Below are positions 25,876-34,916 of a stretch of 64,000 bases of DNA, piece after piece. Origin of the DNA: BACL27 sp947488385 (GTDB taxonomy: Bacteria > Actinomycetota > Acidimicrobiia > Acidimicrobiales > Ilumatobacteraceae); assembly GCA_964203655.1 (NCBI GenBank), contig CAXNMJ010000005.1:62001-126000 (forward strand), read 5' to 3'. The notes under the pieces are model-generated. The model searched no databases. It was not told the DNA's origin and saw only the letters and a list, made by a program, of their open reading frames with translations. The position numbers and the translations under genes were made by a program. Every line of letters starts with the position of its first letter. Within the stretch, counting starts at the first letter, position 1.

Positions 25876-28269
25876 ATGACAATCACCGAAAATAAACCAA
25901 CTTCAGTAATCGGCACGAGGTTGCTGCGTCGTGAAGATCCGCCACTACTAACTGGCGAAGCAAAGTTCACAAACGACTTGAATATTCCTGGAGCGTTGCA
26001 TCTCTCTGTTTTGCGCTCGCCGTTCGCGCACGCAAAAATTAAATCAATTGATGTTTCGGCTGCGTTAAAGATTGCCGGCGTGATCGCCATTTACACGGGC
26101 AAAGATCTGCAATCATCGTGGGCGTCGCCAATGCCTTGCGCGTGGCCAGTCACCCCAGACATGAAGAATCCTGCTCACTACCCATTGGCGATTGACAAGG
26201 TCAATTACGTGGGCGATGGTGTCGCGGCAATCTTGGCGACGAACGAAGTTGCCTCACGCGACGCCCTTGATGCGATCGATGTTCAATATGAACCGCTGAA
26301 GGCAGTGGTCGATCTTGAAGATTCGTTGAGCGACAAAAATATTATTCATACCGAATTAGGAACCAACAAGAGCTACACGTGGCCATTGTTGGTTGAAGAG
26401 ACACCTGGCTGTGTCGAAGAAGCATTTAAAAAAGCCAAGTACAAAATTAAAGAGCGTTATGTTCAGCAGCGTTTGATACCAATGGCGATGGAGCCGCGAG
26501 CGATCGTTGCGGTGCCACAGCCCTTTGGTGGCGACATCACTCTTTATTCGTCGACACAGATTCCACACATTTTGAAAGTAATGACTGCTCTGACGCTTGG
26601 TATTCCTGAGCAGCAAGTGCGAGTTGTGGCGCCAAGCGTGGGTGGTGGCTTCGGTTCGAAACTCGATGTTTACGCTGAAGAACTTTTGTGCATGGCGCTT
26701 TCTCGCAAGCACAACGCCCCCGTGCGTTGGGTTGAGGAGCGTTCAGAAAATACGCAGGCAACGATTCAAGGTCGTGGACAAATTCAGCATGTTGAACTCG
26801 CTGCTGACGAAAACGGCAAGATAACCGCAGTGCGAGTGCGCATTGTCGGAGACATGGGTGCGTATCTTCAACTTGTTACTCCAGGCGTGCCGCTTCTGGG
26901 TGCGTTTTTGTACGCCGGTGTTTACGACATTCCAAAGGCATATGACTTTGAGTGCACTTCGGTGTTCACAAATCTGACGCCGACTGATGCTTATCGCGGT
27001 GCTGGCCGACCAGAAGCCACATACGCAATCGAAATGGCGATAGAGGCTCTCGCGCGGGCGATGAAAATTGACTCGTTCGAGTTGCGCAAGCGCAACTACA
27101 TCAAAAAAGAACAGTTTCCGTATTTGGCGTTTAGCGGTTTGACATACGACTCAGGTGATCACTTACTTGCTGCCGAAAAAGCCGCCAAGATGACCGACCT
27201 TGCGGGTGTGCGAGCACAACAAAAGAAACAAAACGTGCCCGGTGCAACAAAACTGCTCGGGCTTGGCATGAGTTCGTATTTTGAAATGTGCGGGCTTGCC
27301 CCGTCACGAGTGTTGGCGTCACTCAACTACAGCGCAGGTGGATGGGAAGCCGCGACGGTGCGAGTGTTGCCAACGAACAAAGTTCAGGTCATCACCGGCA
27401 CTTCGCCACACGGTCAAGGACACGAGACTTCTTGGGCGATGATCGCCGCCGAAAAACTTGGTGTTGCCCCAGAAGATGTAGACGTGTTGCACAGCGACAC
27501 TGCTATTTCTGCACTCGGTCTTGACACCTACGGATCGCGAAGTTTGCCGGTTGGCGGAGTGGCGATTGCGCTTGCGTGCGACAAGGTAATCGAAAAGGCA
27601 AAAACAATTGCGGCCCATCAACTTGAGTGCGCAGCAGAAGACTTGCAGTTCGCCAATGGCACATTCAGCGTTAAGGGCTCACCAGATCGCGCTTTGCCGC
27701 TAGCGGCCATTGCCTTTGGTGCGTTCACCGCACATAACTTGCCAGAAGGTTGCGAACCAAACCTCGAAGCGCAAGTTTCATATGACCCGCCAAACTTCTC
27801 GTGGCCGTTCGGCACGCACATGTGCGTTGTTGAAGTCGACACCGAAACTGGCGCTGTGGAAATTCTCAAGTACATCGCCGTAGATGACTGTGGCAATCAA
27901 ATTAATCCTTTGATTGTTGAAGGTCAGGTACACGGCGGAGTTGTACAAGGCATCGCTCAAGCACTGTTTGAAGAAGCCGTATACGACGAAGATGGCAACT
28001 TGAAGTCGTCAAACCTCGCCGAATACCTCGTGCCAGCTGCATGCGACGTTCCGTCAATTACGACGGGCCACACGATCACTCCTTCACCGACCAATCAACT
28101 TGGCGTGAAGGGCATCGGTGAAGCGGGCACGATCGGTGCTGCGCCAACCGTGATCAGTGCGATCATTGATGCGCTTTCAGGGCTTGGTGTGACGACAATG
28201 GCGATGCCAGCATCACCACAAACAGTTTGGAAAACAATTCAAGCAGCAACTAGTGGAGGTAAGAAATGA
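25876..28269 (+). CDS. form II CoxL-like molybdenum hydroxylase large subunit (second copy)
   Basis: A 797-residue Mo-binding catalytic subunit with AYRGAGR at residues 372-378, again the form II motif, plus VGGGFGSK, SPHGQGHE and the catalytic Glu in GIGEAG near residue 747. ATG 25876 is 11 bases after coxS and follows AAAGGGG. Its stop overlaps the coxM start (ATGA). The two large subunits share the overall motif order but differ throughout, so they look like old paralogues with different substrates. Oxidation of an N-heterocycle, aldehyde or similar is more likely than CO oxidation; this is inference from the motif. Confidence 0.92.
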   Translation: MTITENKPTSVIGTRLLRREDPPLLTGEAKFTNDLNIPGALHLSVLRSPFAHAKIKSIDVSAALKIAGVIAIYTGKDLQSSWASPMPCAWPVTPDMKNPAHYPLAIDKVNYVGDGVAAILATNEVASRDALDAIDVQYEPLKAVVDLEDSLSDKNIIHTELGTNKSYTWPLLVEETPGCVEEAFKKAKYKIKERYVQQRLIPMAMEPRAIVAVPQPFGGDITLYSSTQIPHILKVMTALTLGIPEQQVRVVAPSVGGGFGSKLDVYAEELLCMALSRKHNAPVRWVEERSENTQATIQGRGQIQHVELAADENGKITAVRVRIVGDMGAYLQLVTPGVPLLGAFLYAGVYDIPKAYDFECTSVFTNLTPTDAYRGAGRPEATYAIEMAIEALARAMKIDSFELRKRNYIKKEQFPYLAFSGLTYDSGDHLLAAEKAAKMTDLAGVRAQQKKQNVPGATKLLGLGMSSYFEMCGLAPSRVLASLNYSAGGWEAATVRVLPTNKVQVITGTSPHGQGHETSWAMIAAEKLGVAPEDVDVLHSDTAISALGLDTYGSRSLPVGGVAIALACDKVIEKAKTIAAHQLECAAEDLQFANGTFSVKGSPDRALPLAAIAFGAFTAHNLPEGCEPNLEAQVSYDPPNFSWPFGTHMCVVEVDTETGAVEILKYIAVDDCGNQINPLIVEGQVHGGVVQGIAQALFEEAVYDEDGNLKSSNLAEYLVPAACDVPSITTGHTITPSPTNQLGVKGIGEAGTIGAAPTVISAIIDALSGLGVTTMAMPASPQTVWKTIQAATSGGKK

Positions 28270-29090
28270 TTCCTGCAGCATTTGACTACAAGCGGGCAAC
28301 TTCTGCCGCCGAAGCGATTTCACTTGTCAGCCAATATGGCAGCGATGCAAAATTTCTTGCAGGCGGACACAGTTTGTTGCCGCTCATGAAACTGCGTCTT
28401 GCACAACCAGCAATGTTGATTGACATTGGTCGGGTCAAAGATCTTTCGTACATCAAAGATGCCGGCAGCCATCTTGCAATCGGCGCATTGACACGACATA
28501 TGGATGTCGAGACTTCAAAAGTTGTGCACGAGCACGCACCGCTTCTCGCCAAAGCCGCAAGCCACGTTGGCGACTCGCAAGTTCGTCACCGTGGCACAAT
28601 CGGTGGCTCGATCGCCCATGCCGACCCAGCAAGCGATCTGCCCGCCACTACTTTGGCCCTCGGTGCTACTTACGTCGTGCAAGGACCAAAGGGGCAACGC
28701 GAAATTGCGGCGTCGAACTTTTTCAAAGGCTTTCTTGAAAGCGACCTGGCTGCCGATGAAATGCTGGTCGAAATTCGCGTGCCAAAGATGCAAGGGGCTG
28801 GTTGGAGCTTTCAGAAGTTCAATCGCCGTGCGCAAGATTGGGCAATCGTTGGTGTGGCCGCATGGCATCGCAAAGGCGAAGCAGGAGTCGCGCTGGTCAA
28901 CATGGGCTCGACACCGATTTTGGCAACGAGCGTCGCAAACGCAATAGCCAAAGGTGCTTCAATCAGCGATGCTGCGGCTCTTGCATCTAACGAGGCCGAC
29001 CCGCAGAGCGACTTGAACGCTTCAAGTGACTATCGCAAGCACTTGGCTTCGGTTTTGGTGCGCCGAGCACTCGAGGCTGCGTCTAAATAA
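28266..29090 (+). CDS. FAD-binding medium subunit of molybdenum hydroxylase (CoxM-like)
   Basis: A 274-residue subunit of the vanillyl-alcohol-oxidase-type FAD family. The two FAD-contact loops appear as FLAGGHSLLPLMKLRLAQP and RHRGTIGGSIAHADPASDLP. It accepts electrons from the Fe-S subunit and passes them to a quinone or other acceptor. ATG overlaps the coxL stop. It ends the S-L-M trio and is followed by a strong hairpin. Confidence 0.93.
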   Translation: MIPAAFDYKRATSAAEAISLVSQYGSDAKFLAGGHSLLPLMKLRLAQPAMLIDIGRVKDLSYIKDAGSHLAIGALTRHMDVETSKVVHEHAPLLAKAASHVGDSQVRHRGTIGGSIAHADPASDLPATTLALGATYVVQGPKGQREIAASNFFKGFLESDLAADEMLVEIRVPKMQGAGWSFQKFNRRAQDWAIVGVAAWHRKGEAGVALVNMGSTPILATSVANAIAKGASISDAAALASNEADPQSDLNASSDYRKHLASVLVRRALEAASK

Positions 29091-29093
29091 AAA

Positions 29094-29133
29094 CTCGCTA
29101 GCAAGAAAACTTGCTGGCGCAAAGCTAAGCGAG
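29094..29133. terminator. hairpin between convergent coxM and Dabb genes
   Basis: Inner arms GCTAGCAAG / CTTGCTGGC around AAAA, with outer arms CTCGCT / AGCGAG. No long T run follows on either strand. The convergent position suggests a bidirectional terminator. Confidence 0.5.
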
Positions 29134-29135
29134 CG

Positions 29136-29432
29136 TTAGAAAGTTATTTGTGCGGCTGATCGAGTCGCAATATACGGCTTGAAATACTTTGCTCGAATCT
29201 CGTTGTGCAGAGCATCTTCGTCGTATGCACGCCAACCAGCGACGTCATCAAAAGTTGCGGCAATCAAATAGTTGGCGTTCGTAGGTGCCGAAACCCCCAA
29301 GTCAGGACCACAACGAAAACTGCGGACACTTGGAATCTTCGCTGCCATCTCAGTTAAAACCTTGGTGATCACTTCGTGATAGTTGGCAGGAACTTGATCG
29401 TTCCAAGTTATTGCAACAACATGCTGCAACAT
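29136..29432 (-). CDS. stress-responsive alpha/beta-barrel (Dabb) domain protein
   Basis: A 98-residue protein starting MLQHVVAITWND, with PSVRSFRCGPDLG, FDDVAGWRAYDEDALH and the closing PYIATRSAAQITF, the layout of Dabb (EthD-like dimeric ferredoxin-fold) proteins. Family members range from stress proteins to cyclases and have no universal function. Its start overlaps the stop of the SDR gene upstream on the same strand (TGATG), so the two are probably one operon. Confidence 0.82.
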   Translation of the reverse strand: MLQHVVAITWNDQVPANYHEVITKVLTEMAAKIPSVRSFRCGPDLGVSAPTNANYLIAATFDDVAGWRAYDEDALHNEIRAKYFKPYIATRSAAQITF

Positions 29433-30179
29433 CAGATCAAACCCGAATAAGCGCCACCATCAACTTGCAAGTTGGCACCGGTAATAAATTTGGCGGACTC
29501 GCTGCACAAAAATGCCGTTACGTTGCCAAAATCTTTTGGATCTCCAATAACACCTGCAGGAATACCCATGGTGCCAACATCTGGTGTTGAGCCATACAAC
29601 TGGGTGATGCGATCAGTCGCGTGAATACCCGGCTGAATTGTGTTCACCGTGACGCCGTCGGGTGCGACTTCGCGAGACACGGTTTTCAAAAAGCCGGTTA
29701 ATCCTGCTCGCACTGTGTTTGACAAGATCAAAGATGCAATCGGCTGACGCACGGCAACCGAAGTTATCGCGACTACTCTGCCCCACTTGCGTGTTTGCAT
29801 CGCGGGCACAACTAGTTTCGTCATCGCGATCATCGACATCAAACCGTTTTGTAAAGCAGTTTCGTAACTAGCGACATCGGTGCTGGCGAAGTTGCCTGCC
29901 GGTGGCCCGCCACTGTTGAGAATTAAAATATCAATTTGCCCAAGAGTTTTTGTGGCTTGGGCGATGAAGCTCTCGCCACCACTAACTGTTGAAACATCGG
30001 CAACAATGCCAACACATGAGTGGCCAATTTTTGCGGCGGCATCTGCCACGCGCTTGGCGTCACGGCCACACATACACGACCCGCACACCGTCATTGGCCA
30101 GTGCCTGTGCCGTGGCAAAGCCAAGGCCAGCCGAGCCGCCCGCAACTGCAGCGGTGCGACCAGTAAGCCCAAGATCCAT
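29432..30179 (-). CDS. atypical short-chain dehydrogenase/reductase, frame broken near residue 35
   Basis: From ATG 30179 the frame reads MDLGLTGRTAAVAGGSAGLG, the Rossmann glycine motif of SDRs, then stops shortly after. Removing one base near 30074 joins it to the long frame beginning MCGRDAKRVADAAAKIG and gives 248 residues. NSGGPP and the C-terminal LQVDGGAYSG are typical. The catalytic Tyr and Lys of classical SDRs are replaced: 13 and 17 residues after the active-site Ser are Ser and Arg. This pattern occurs in a non-classical subgroup often annotated as 3-oxoacyl-ACP reductase. Upstream of and coupled to the Dabb gene. Confidence 0.8.
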
Positions 30180-30225
30180 AAGGGTTCAGGTTAGTTCTGA
30201 GACGGCACTAGCGACTTAGGCGACT

Positions 30226-30231
30226 TATAAT
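30226..30231 (+). promoter_or_regulatory. -10 element for the flavoprotein gene
   Basis: TATAAT at 30226-30231 matches the consensus. The expected start of transcription leaves a leader of roughly 18 bases containing the purine-rich TAGGTGGTGAG before ATG 30257. No convincing -35 was found. Confidence 0.45.
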
Positions 30232-30256
30232 TAGCCCTGTTAGGTGGTGAGACCCA

Positions 30257-31690
30257 ATGGGCCGATCGGCAATTCCGCCGCGGTCGAGCGAGCGTTACCT
30301 TGATGCAATAGCCGACGCGGAGACGTTTCCGTATTGGCTAGACGACGTTGACGAGCCCGACTCGAACCCCACAGCAGTTCACAACGAAGACTGCGACCTG
30401 TGCGTGGTTGGTGGCGGTTTCACGGGTCTTTGGACGGCGATAATCGCCAAACAACGCAACGCCAATAGCGAAGTCGTGTTGATTGAAGCACACGAAATTG
30501 GTTCTGGCGCAAGTAGCCGTAACGGCGGCTTCATGGATTATTCGTTGACTCATGGCATCGCCAACGCACAAGAGAGATTTCCTGACGAGGTTGCAGTTCT
30601 TGAACAACTCGGCAGAGACAACATAACTGAAATTGAAAAAGTAATTCGCGACTACAAAATTGATTGCGACTTTGAGCGAAACGGCGCAATCGAAGTTGCC
30701 AGCAGTTGGCACCCTGAGAATTACACCGATGAATTGCAGCAAGACTATTTACAACTGCGCGAACTTGGTCACGACGTTGAGTGGTTAGATCTCGAAGCGA
30801 TGCGCTCTGAAGTGCACTCGCCCGTTTTTACGGGTGGTCTGTGGGCAAAAGATACATCGGCGCTGGTTGACCCTGCTCGCCTGGCATGGGGGCTAAAGCG
30901 CGTTGCAGAAACTCTTGGCGTCAGAATTTACGAAGACACGCGCGCAGTCGATTTGAACGACACCAAGAAAAACATCGAGATAAAAACACCGCTCGCAAAA
31001 ATCAAAGCCAAGAACGTCGCACTTGCAACGAACACGTTCAAGCCGTTGTTACGACAGATGAATAAATACATTGCTCCCGTCTACGACTATTGCTTGGTCA
31101 CTGAGCCACTTTCTTCAGAACAACTCGCAAGTATTGGTTGGAAGAATCGCCAAGGCCTCGCAGATTGCTCAAACCAGTTTCACTATTTCAGATTGACTGC
31201 CGACAACCGAGTTCTGTGGGGCGGCTATGACGCAATTTATTATTTCGGCGGTCAGATGGACAAAGAACTTGAATCTCGACCCGAGACATGGGCGACGCTC
31301 TCGCAACAGTTCTTCACGACATTTCCACAACTTGAAGGCGTCAAGTTTTCGCACATGTGGGGTGCGCCGATTGATACATGCGCGCGATACAGCGTTTTTT
31401 GGGGCACGCACTTTGACAACCGCGTGGCGTATGCGCTCGGCTACACGGGTCTAGGTGTTGGTGCATCTCGATTTGGTGGCGAAGTAATGCTCGACCTGCT
31501 TGCAGGCAACGAAACACGTGCAACGCGCACAGAGTTTGTGCAAACAAAACCCCGGGCGTTTCCACCTGAGCCGTTCAGATTCATCGGCATTCAAGCCACC
31601 AAGTGGTCGCTTGATTACGAAGACCGCACTGGCAAGCGCAATCTATGGCTGCGTCTACTTGACCGACTGGGCTTGGGCTTTGACTCGTGA
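30257..31690 (+). CDS. FAD-dependent amine/amino-acid oxidase-like protein (DAO family)
   Basis: A 477-residue flavoprotein. The FAD-binding motif CVVGGGFTGLWTAI is at about 50-63. It is followed by VVLIEAHEIGSGASSRNGGF, typical of the OrdL / gamma-glutamylputrescine oxidase branch of DAO enzymes. The C-terminal YALGYTGLGVGASRFGG matches the second FAD-contact region. Oxidative deamination of an amine or amino acid is the family reaction; the substrate is unknown. It has its own promoter and ribosome binding site, sits opposite the SDR, and is followed by moxR. Confidence 0.88.
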   Translation: MGRSAIPPRSSERYLDAIADAETFPYWLDDVDEPDSNPTAVHNEDCDLCVVGGGFTGLWTAIIAKQRNANSEVVLIEAHEIGSGASSRNGGFMDYSLTHGIANAQERFPDEVAVLEQLGRDNITEIEKVIRDYKIDCDFERNGAIEVASSWHPENYTDELQQDYLQLRELGHDVEWLDLEAMRSEVHSPVFTGGLWAKDTSALVDPARLAWGLKRVAETLGVRIYEDTRAVDLNDTKKNIEIKTPLAKIKAKNVALATNTFKPLLRQMNKYIAPVYDYCLVTEPLSSEQLASIGWKNRQGLADCSNQFHYFRLTADNRVLWGGYDAIYYFGGQMDKELESRPETWATLSQQFFTTFPQLEGVKFSHMWGAPIDTCARYSVFWGTHFDNRVAYALGYTGLGVGASRFGGEVMLDLLAGNETRATRTEFVQTKPRAFPPEPFRFIGIQATKWSLDYEDRTGKRNLWLRLLDRLGLGFDS

Positions 31691-31695
31691 TCTTC

Positions 31696-31701
31696 TAGCC
31701 T
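31696..31701 (+). promoter_or_regulatory. candidate -10 hexamer for leaderless moxR/coxD
   Basis: TAGCCT ends six bases before ATG 31708, overlapping the end of the flavoprotein gene region. Confidence 0.4.
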
Positions 31702-31707
31702 GACGAG

Positions 31708-32625
31708 ATGAGTTTGCAGTCTGTTGCCGACGTGCGCAACGCTCTTGACGAGCAAAACTACATCGCCAGTGACGGCTTGGCGACCGCGGTATTTTTAGCA
31801 ATCTCACTAAATCGACCGCTGTTACTTGAAGGCGAAGCAGGCGTGGGTAAAACCGAACTTGCCAAAGCACTCGCAACAATTCGACAAAGCGAACTTATTC
31901 GTCTGCAATGTTACGAAGGTATTGACGCCGCTCAAGCAATGTACGACTGGGACTATTCACGACAGTTGTTGCATCTGCGCACCGTTGAAGCCACGGGCGA
32001 AGCGACACAACTCGGTGCCGACAAACTTGAGGGTCAGTTATATAGCGAAAAGTTTTTGATTCGCCGAGCGCTGCTTCGTGCGATTGACCAACATGCAGGT
32101 GCTTCGCCGGTTCTACTGATCGACGAAATCGATCGCGCTGACGACGAGTTTGAAGCATATTTGTTAGAAGTTTTGTCAGACTTTCAAATCACGATTCCTG
32201 AACTTGGCACATACAAAGCAACAACCCCACCACTAGTTGTGTTGACTTCAAATCGCACCCGAGATGTGCACGATGCTCTAAAGCGTCGATGCTTGTATCA
32301 CTGGGTTGAACACCCCGACTTTGATCGTGAAGTCGAAATTGTTACGCGACGCGTGCCACAAGTTGATGCAACACTCGCCCGACAAGTTGCCGGCGCCGTT
32401 GAGTCACTTCGCAAGATGCAGCTCTACAAACCACCTGGTGTTGCCGAGACAATTGACTGGGCAACAGCTTTGGGACGACTCGGCGTTCGCGAACTTGACG
32501 AGTCTGTAGTGCAAGCAACCCTCGGCACCGTGCTCAAGTATCGCGAAGACCACGAACGTGTGCGCGAAAACGGTGTCGCAACTTTGGTTAAACAGGCCTT
32601 TGAGCGGGGCTTGTACAGCAACTGA
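31708..32625 (+). CDS. MoxR-type AAA+ ATPase (CoxD-like)
   Basis: A 305-residue AAA+ protein with Walker A GEAGVGKTEL near residues 40-50, Walker B LLIDEIDRAD, sensor LTSNRTRD and arginine-finger KRRCLYHW. In Oligotropha, CoxD, which belongs to this family, works with the VWA protein CoxE to complete the Mo-Cu site of CO dehydrogenase. Here the partner CoxE-like gene follows with a one-base overlap, so the pair probably matures the molybdenum hydroxylases upstream. Confidence 0.9.
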   Translation: MSLQSVADVRNALDEQNYIASDGLATAVFLAISLNRPLLLEGEAGVGKTELAKALATIRQSELIRLQCYEGIDAAQAMYDWDYSRQLLHLRTVEATGEATQLGADKLEGQLYSEKFLIRRALLRAIDQHAGASPVLLIDEIDRADDEFEAYLLEVLSDFQITIPELGTYKATTPPLVVLTSNRTRDVHDALKRRCLYHWVEHPDFDREVEIVTRRVPQVDATLARQVAGAVESLRKMQLYKPPGVAETIDWATALGRLGVRELDESVVQATLGTVLKYREDHERVRENGVATLVKQAFERGLYSN

Positions 32626-33786
32626 TGACAGCCAACTCGTCGCCTGCCAACAAAATGGCGGTGGCGTTTGCGCGCATTTTGCGCGGCGCCGGACTAGATG
32701 TTCCTCTCGACTCGGTAATCGTTTTTGTTGGCTGCTCTCACGCAACTCGGTCTAGAGAATCGAGAAAACGTTTATTGGTCGGCACACGCGACGTTGATTC
32801 GTCGACACGAAGATGTGCAGATCTTTGACCGTGCATTCAAGGTGTTTTGGGAACAACAAATCGCTGTCGATACAGCCACTTTTGAAGAGCAGCAAGAGTC
32901 AATTACTTTGCTGGTTGACGACGAAGATGCCAACACCGATGATTCATCGGCCGAACCAATAGAAGATGAAAACACAATCGCTTTGCGGTTTTCAAGAATC
33001 GAAACTTTGCGTGAAAAAGACTTTGCTGCTTACAACCAACTTGAATTGCGCGAAGCAGAACAATTCATGGCCAGTCTAAGATTGGCGGGTCCTCCCAAAA
33101 AGTCTCTGCGCTTGACAAAAACAAATCGTCATGGCGCAAGACACGACATTCGCCGCACAATGCGCGCAACTCTGCAACACGATGGTGAGCCAATCGAGCG
33201 TTACTGGCGCGAACCGAGCACAAAATTGCGACGCCTGGTGGTCTTGCTCGACATTTCTGGCTCAATGGAGCCATACGCCCGAGCGCTTTTGCGCTTCATG
33301 CACGCCGCAGTTGTCGGTCGACAAAAAGTTGAAGCCTTTACTTTCGGCACACGGCTAACTCGCATCACAAAAGAATTGTCAAGCCGCGATCCCGACAAAG
33401 CGCTCGCCCAAACTTCTGCTCAAGTTTCTGACTGGAGCGGCGGCACTCGTCTTGGTGAGTGCCTACAAAGTTTCAATGACAATTGGGGCGTGGGCGGCAT
33501 GGCACGTGGCTCGATTTTTGTAATTCTCTCTGACGGTTGGGACCGTGGTGATCCGAAAGTTTTGGCCGACCAGATGTCGCGTCTCAGCCGTGTTGCATAC
33601 CGCGTGATTTGGGTTAACCCGCTCAAGGTGAGCCCTGGCTATGCACCATTGGCTCGTGGCATGGCGGCCGCAATGCCATACATTGATGAGTTCGTCGAAG
33701 GACACTCGCTTGAGGCACTTCGCGAATTAACCGAAGTGATTTCGAAAGACTCAAACGAAAGACGAAAGACAGTTACACATGCGTGA
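32625..33786 (+). CDS. VWA-domain protein CoxE-like, frame broken near residue 34
   Basis: The first part reads NKMAVAFARILRGAGLDVPLDSV, matching the start of CoxE-like proteins. The rest, LAALTQLGLENRENVYWSAHATLIRR onward, is one frame over. Dropping one T from the run at 32722-32726 joins them into 386 residues. The VWA metal site DISGSM is near residue 208, with SDGWDRGDP downstream. The break lies in a homopolymer, which favours sequence error. Partner of the MoxR protein; its 3' end overlaps the first XdhC gene. Confidence 0.86.
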
Positions 33787-34096
33787 AATTTTGGGTGACA
33801 TTGACCGTTGGCGCGCACAGAACAAACGAATCGCCATTGCCCGCGTTGTCGACATCGAAGGCTCAGGACCACGCGATCCGGGTGCAGCAATGGCAGTCAA
33901 TCAAGATGGTGAAGTTTGTGGGTCGGTCTCGGGTGGTTGTGTCGAAGGTGCCGTCGTGGCTGAAGCCCTAGAAATACTTTCAACCAACAGCCCTGGTCGG
34001 CTCGTGAAGTTTGGCTACTCAGACGACGAGGCATACGCAGTCGGCTTGACTTGTGGAGGCGTAGTACATCTGTTTATTGCGCCTCTCACTTGGTAG
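33779..34096 (+). CDS. XdhC/CoxI N-terminal domain protein
   Basis: A 105-residue protein equal to the N-terminal XdhC/CoxI domain: RIAIARVVDIEGSGPRDPGAAMAV and SVSGGCVEGAVV, then GLTCGGVVHLFI. XdhC family members bind molybdopterin cofactor and help sulfurate and insert it into xanthine-dehydrogenase-type enzymes. The Rossmann-type second half is a separate gene ten bases downstream. ATG 33779 overlaps the CoxE gene by eight bases. Confidence 0.88.
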   Translation: MREILGDIDRWRAQNKRIAIARVVDIEGSGPRDPGAAMAVNQDGEVCGSVSGGCVEGAVVAEALEILSTNSPGRLVKFGYSDDEAYAVGLTCGGVVHLFIAPLTW

Positions 34097-34105
34097 TTGA
34101 GTTAA

Positions 34106-34915
34106 ATGATTTACTCTGCTCTCGCCGAAAGAATTCGCAACAATAAACCTGTCGTTCTACTCACAGTGATTGACGGGCCGAATCTCGGCGCGACCTTGTT
34201 GGCTTCGCCAAGTGGCAGCAAACTCGACACGCTCGGCACACTCGGCGACCCAGAACTTGATCGCGTCGCCGTGCGTGATGCACTAGGTGAACTTGAAGCA
34301 GGTCGCACCAGCGTGCGCAACTACGGCCCAACCGGACAAGTAACGCCAGAAGACCTGACCGACACACCGATCGTTCGAATATTTGTCGAGTCATATTCAC
34401 CACCACCACAGATGATTATTTTTGGAGCAGTTGACTTCACTGCTGCACTCGCTCGGGTTGCAAAAGTTCTCGGCTACTACGTGGTGGTCTGTGATGCACG
34501 TGAAGTTTTTGCGACAACGCGAAGATTTCCAATGGCTGATGAAGTTCTAGTTACATGGCCAACACCTGTGCTCGCCAAGCGCGGCGACAATCTCGGTGCG
34601 CGAGACGCAATTTGCATTCTGACTCATGATCCAAAATTTGATGTACCGGCGATTCAAGGAGCCCTCGCTACCAAAGTTGGCTACATCGGGGTTATGGGCA
34701 GCCGCAAGACACACGCCAAGCGACTCGAGCGACTTGCCGAGGTGGGCATCTCAAAGCGTGAGGATCTAGACAGATTGATGTCACCGATCGGTCTTGATAT
34801 TGGTTCACGCACCCCAGAAGAGACAGCGATTTCGATTTGTGCCGAAATCATCGGCAAACGTGTTGGCCGAATTGTTCCGTCACTGTCAAATAGTGATGGC
34901 CCGATTCATAAATAA
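34106..34915 (+). CDS. XdhC family protein with Rossmann C-terminal domain
   Basis: A 269-residue protein. The C-terminal half has the XdhC Rossmann domain: MIIFGAVDFTAALARVAKVLGYYV, CDAREVFATTRRFP, ILTHDPKFDVPAI, YIGVMGSRKTHAKRLERL and SPIGLDIGSRTPEETAISI. The N-terminal ~100 residues keep a degenerate XdhC-like fold. Together with the preceding small gene it makes a two-gene XdhC system for cofactor delivery to the CoxL subunits. It converges with the NlpC/P60 gene, with one base between the stops. Confidence 0.88.
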   Translation: MIYSALAERIRNNKPVVLLTVIDGPNLGATLLASPSGSKLDTLGTLGDPELDRVAVRDALGELEAGRTSVRNYGPTGQVTPEDLTDTPIVRIFVESYSPPPQMIIFGAVDFTAALARVAKVLGYYVVVCDAREVFATTRRFPMADEVLVTWPTPVLAKRGDNLGARDAICILTHDPKFDVPAIQGALATKVGYIGVMGSRKTHAKRLERLAEVGISKREDLDRLMSPIGLDIGSRTPEETAISICAEIIGKRVGRIVPSLSNSDGPIHK

Positions 34916-34916
34916 T

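Noticed and set aside
20297..29090. Aerobic CO dehydrogenase (carboxydotrophy)
   Set aside because: Both CoxL copies carry AYRGAGR instead of the AYxCSFR loop of form I CO dehydrogenase.
33779..34915. Frameshift splitting one xdhC gene
   Set aside because: Each part has its own start, and a complete stop plus gap separates them. I recall two-gene XdhC arrangements in other actinobacteria, so a natural split is more likely.
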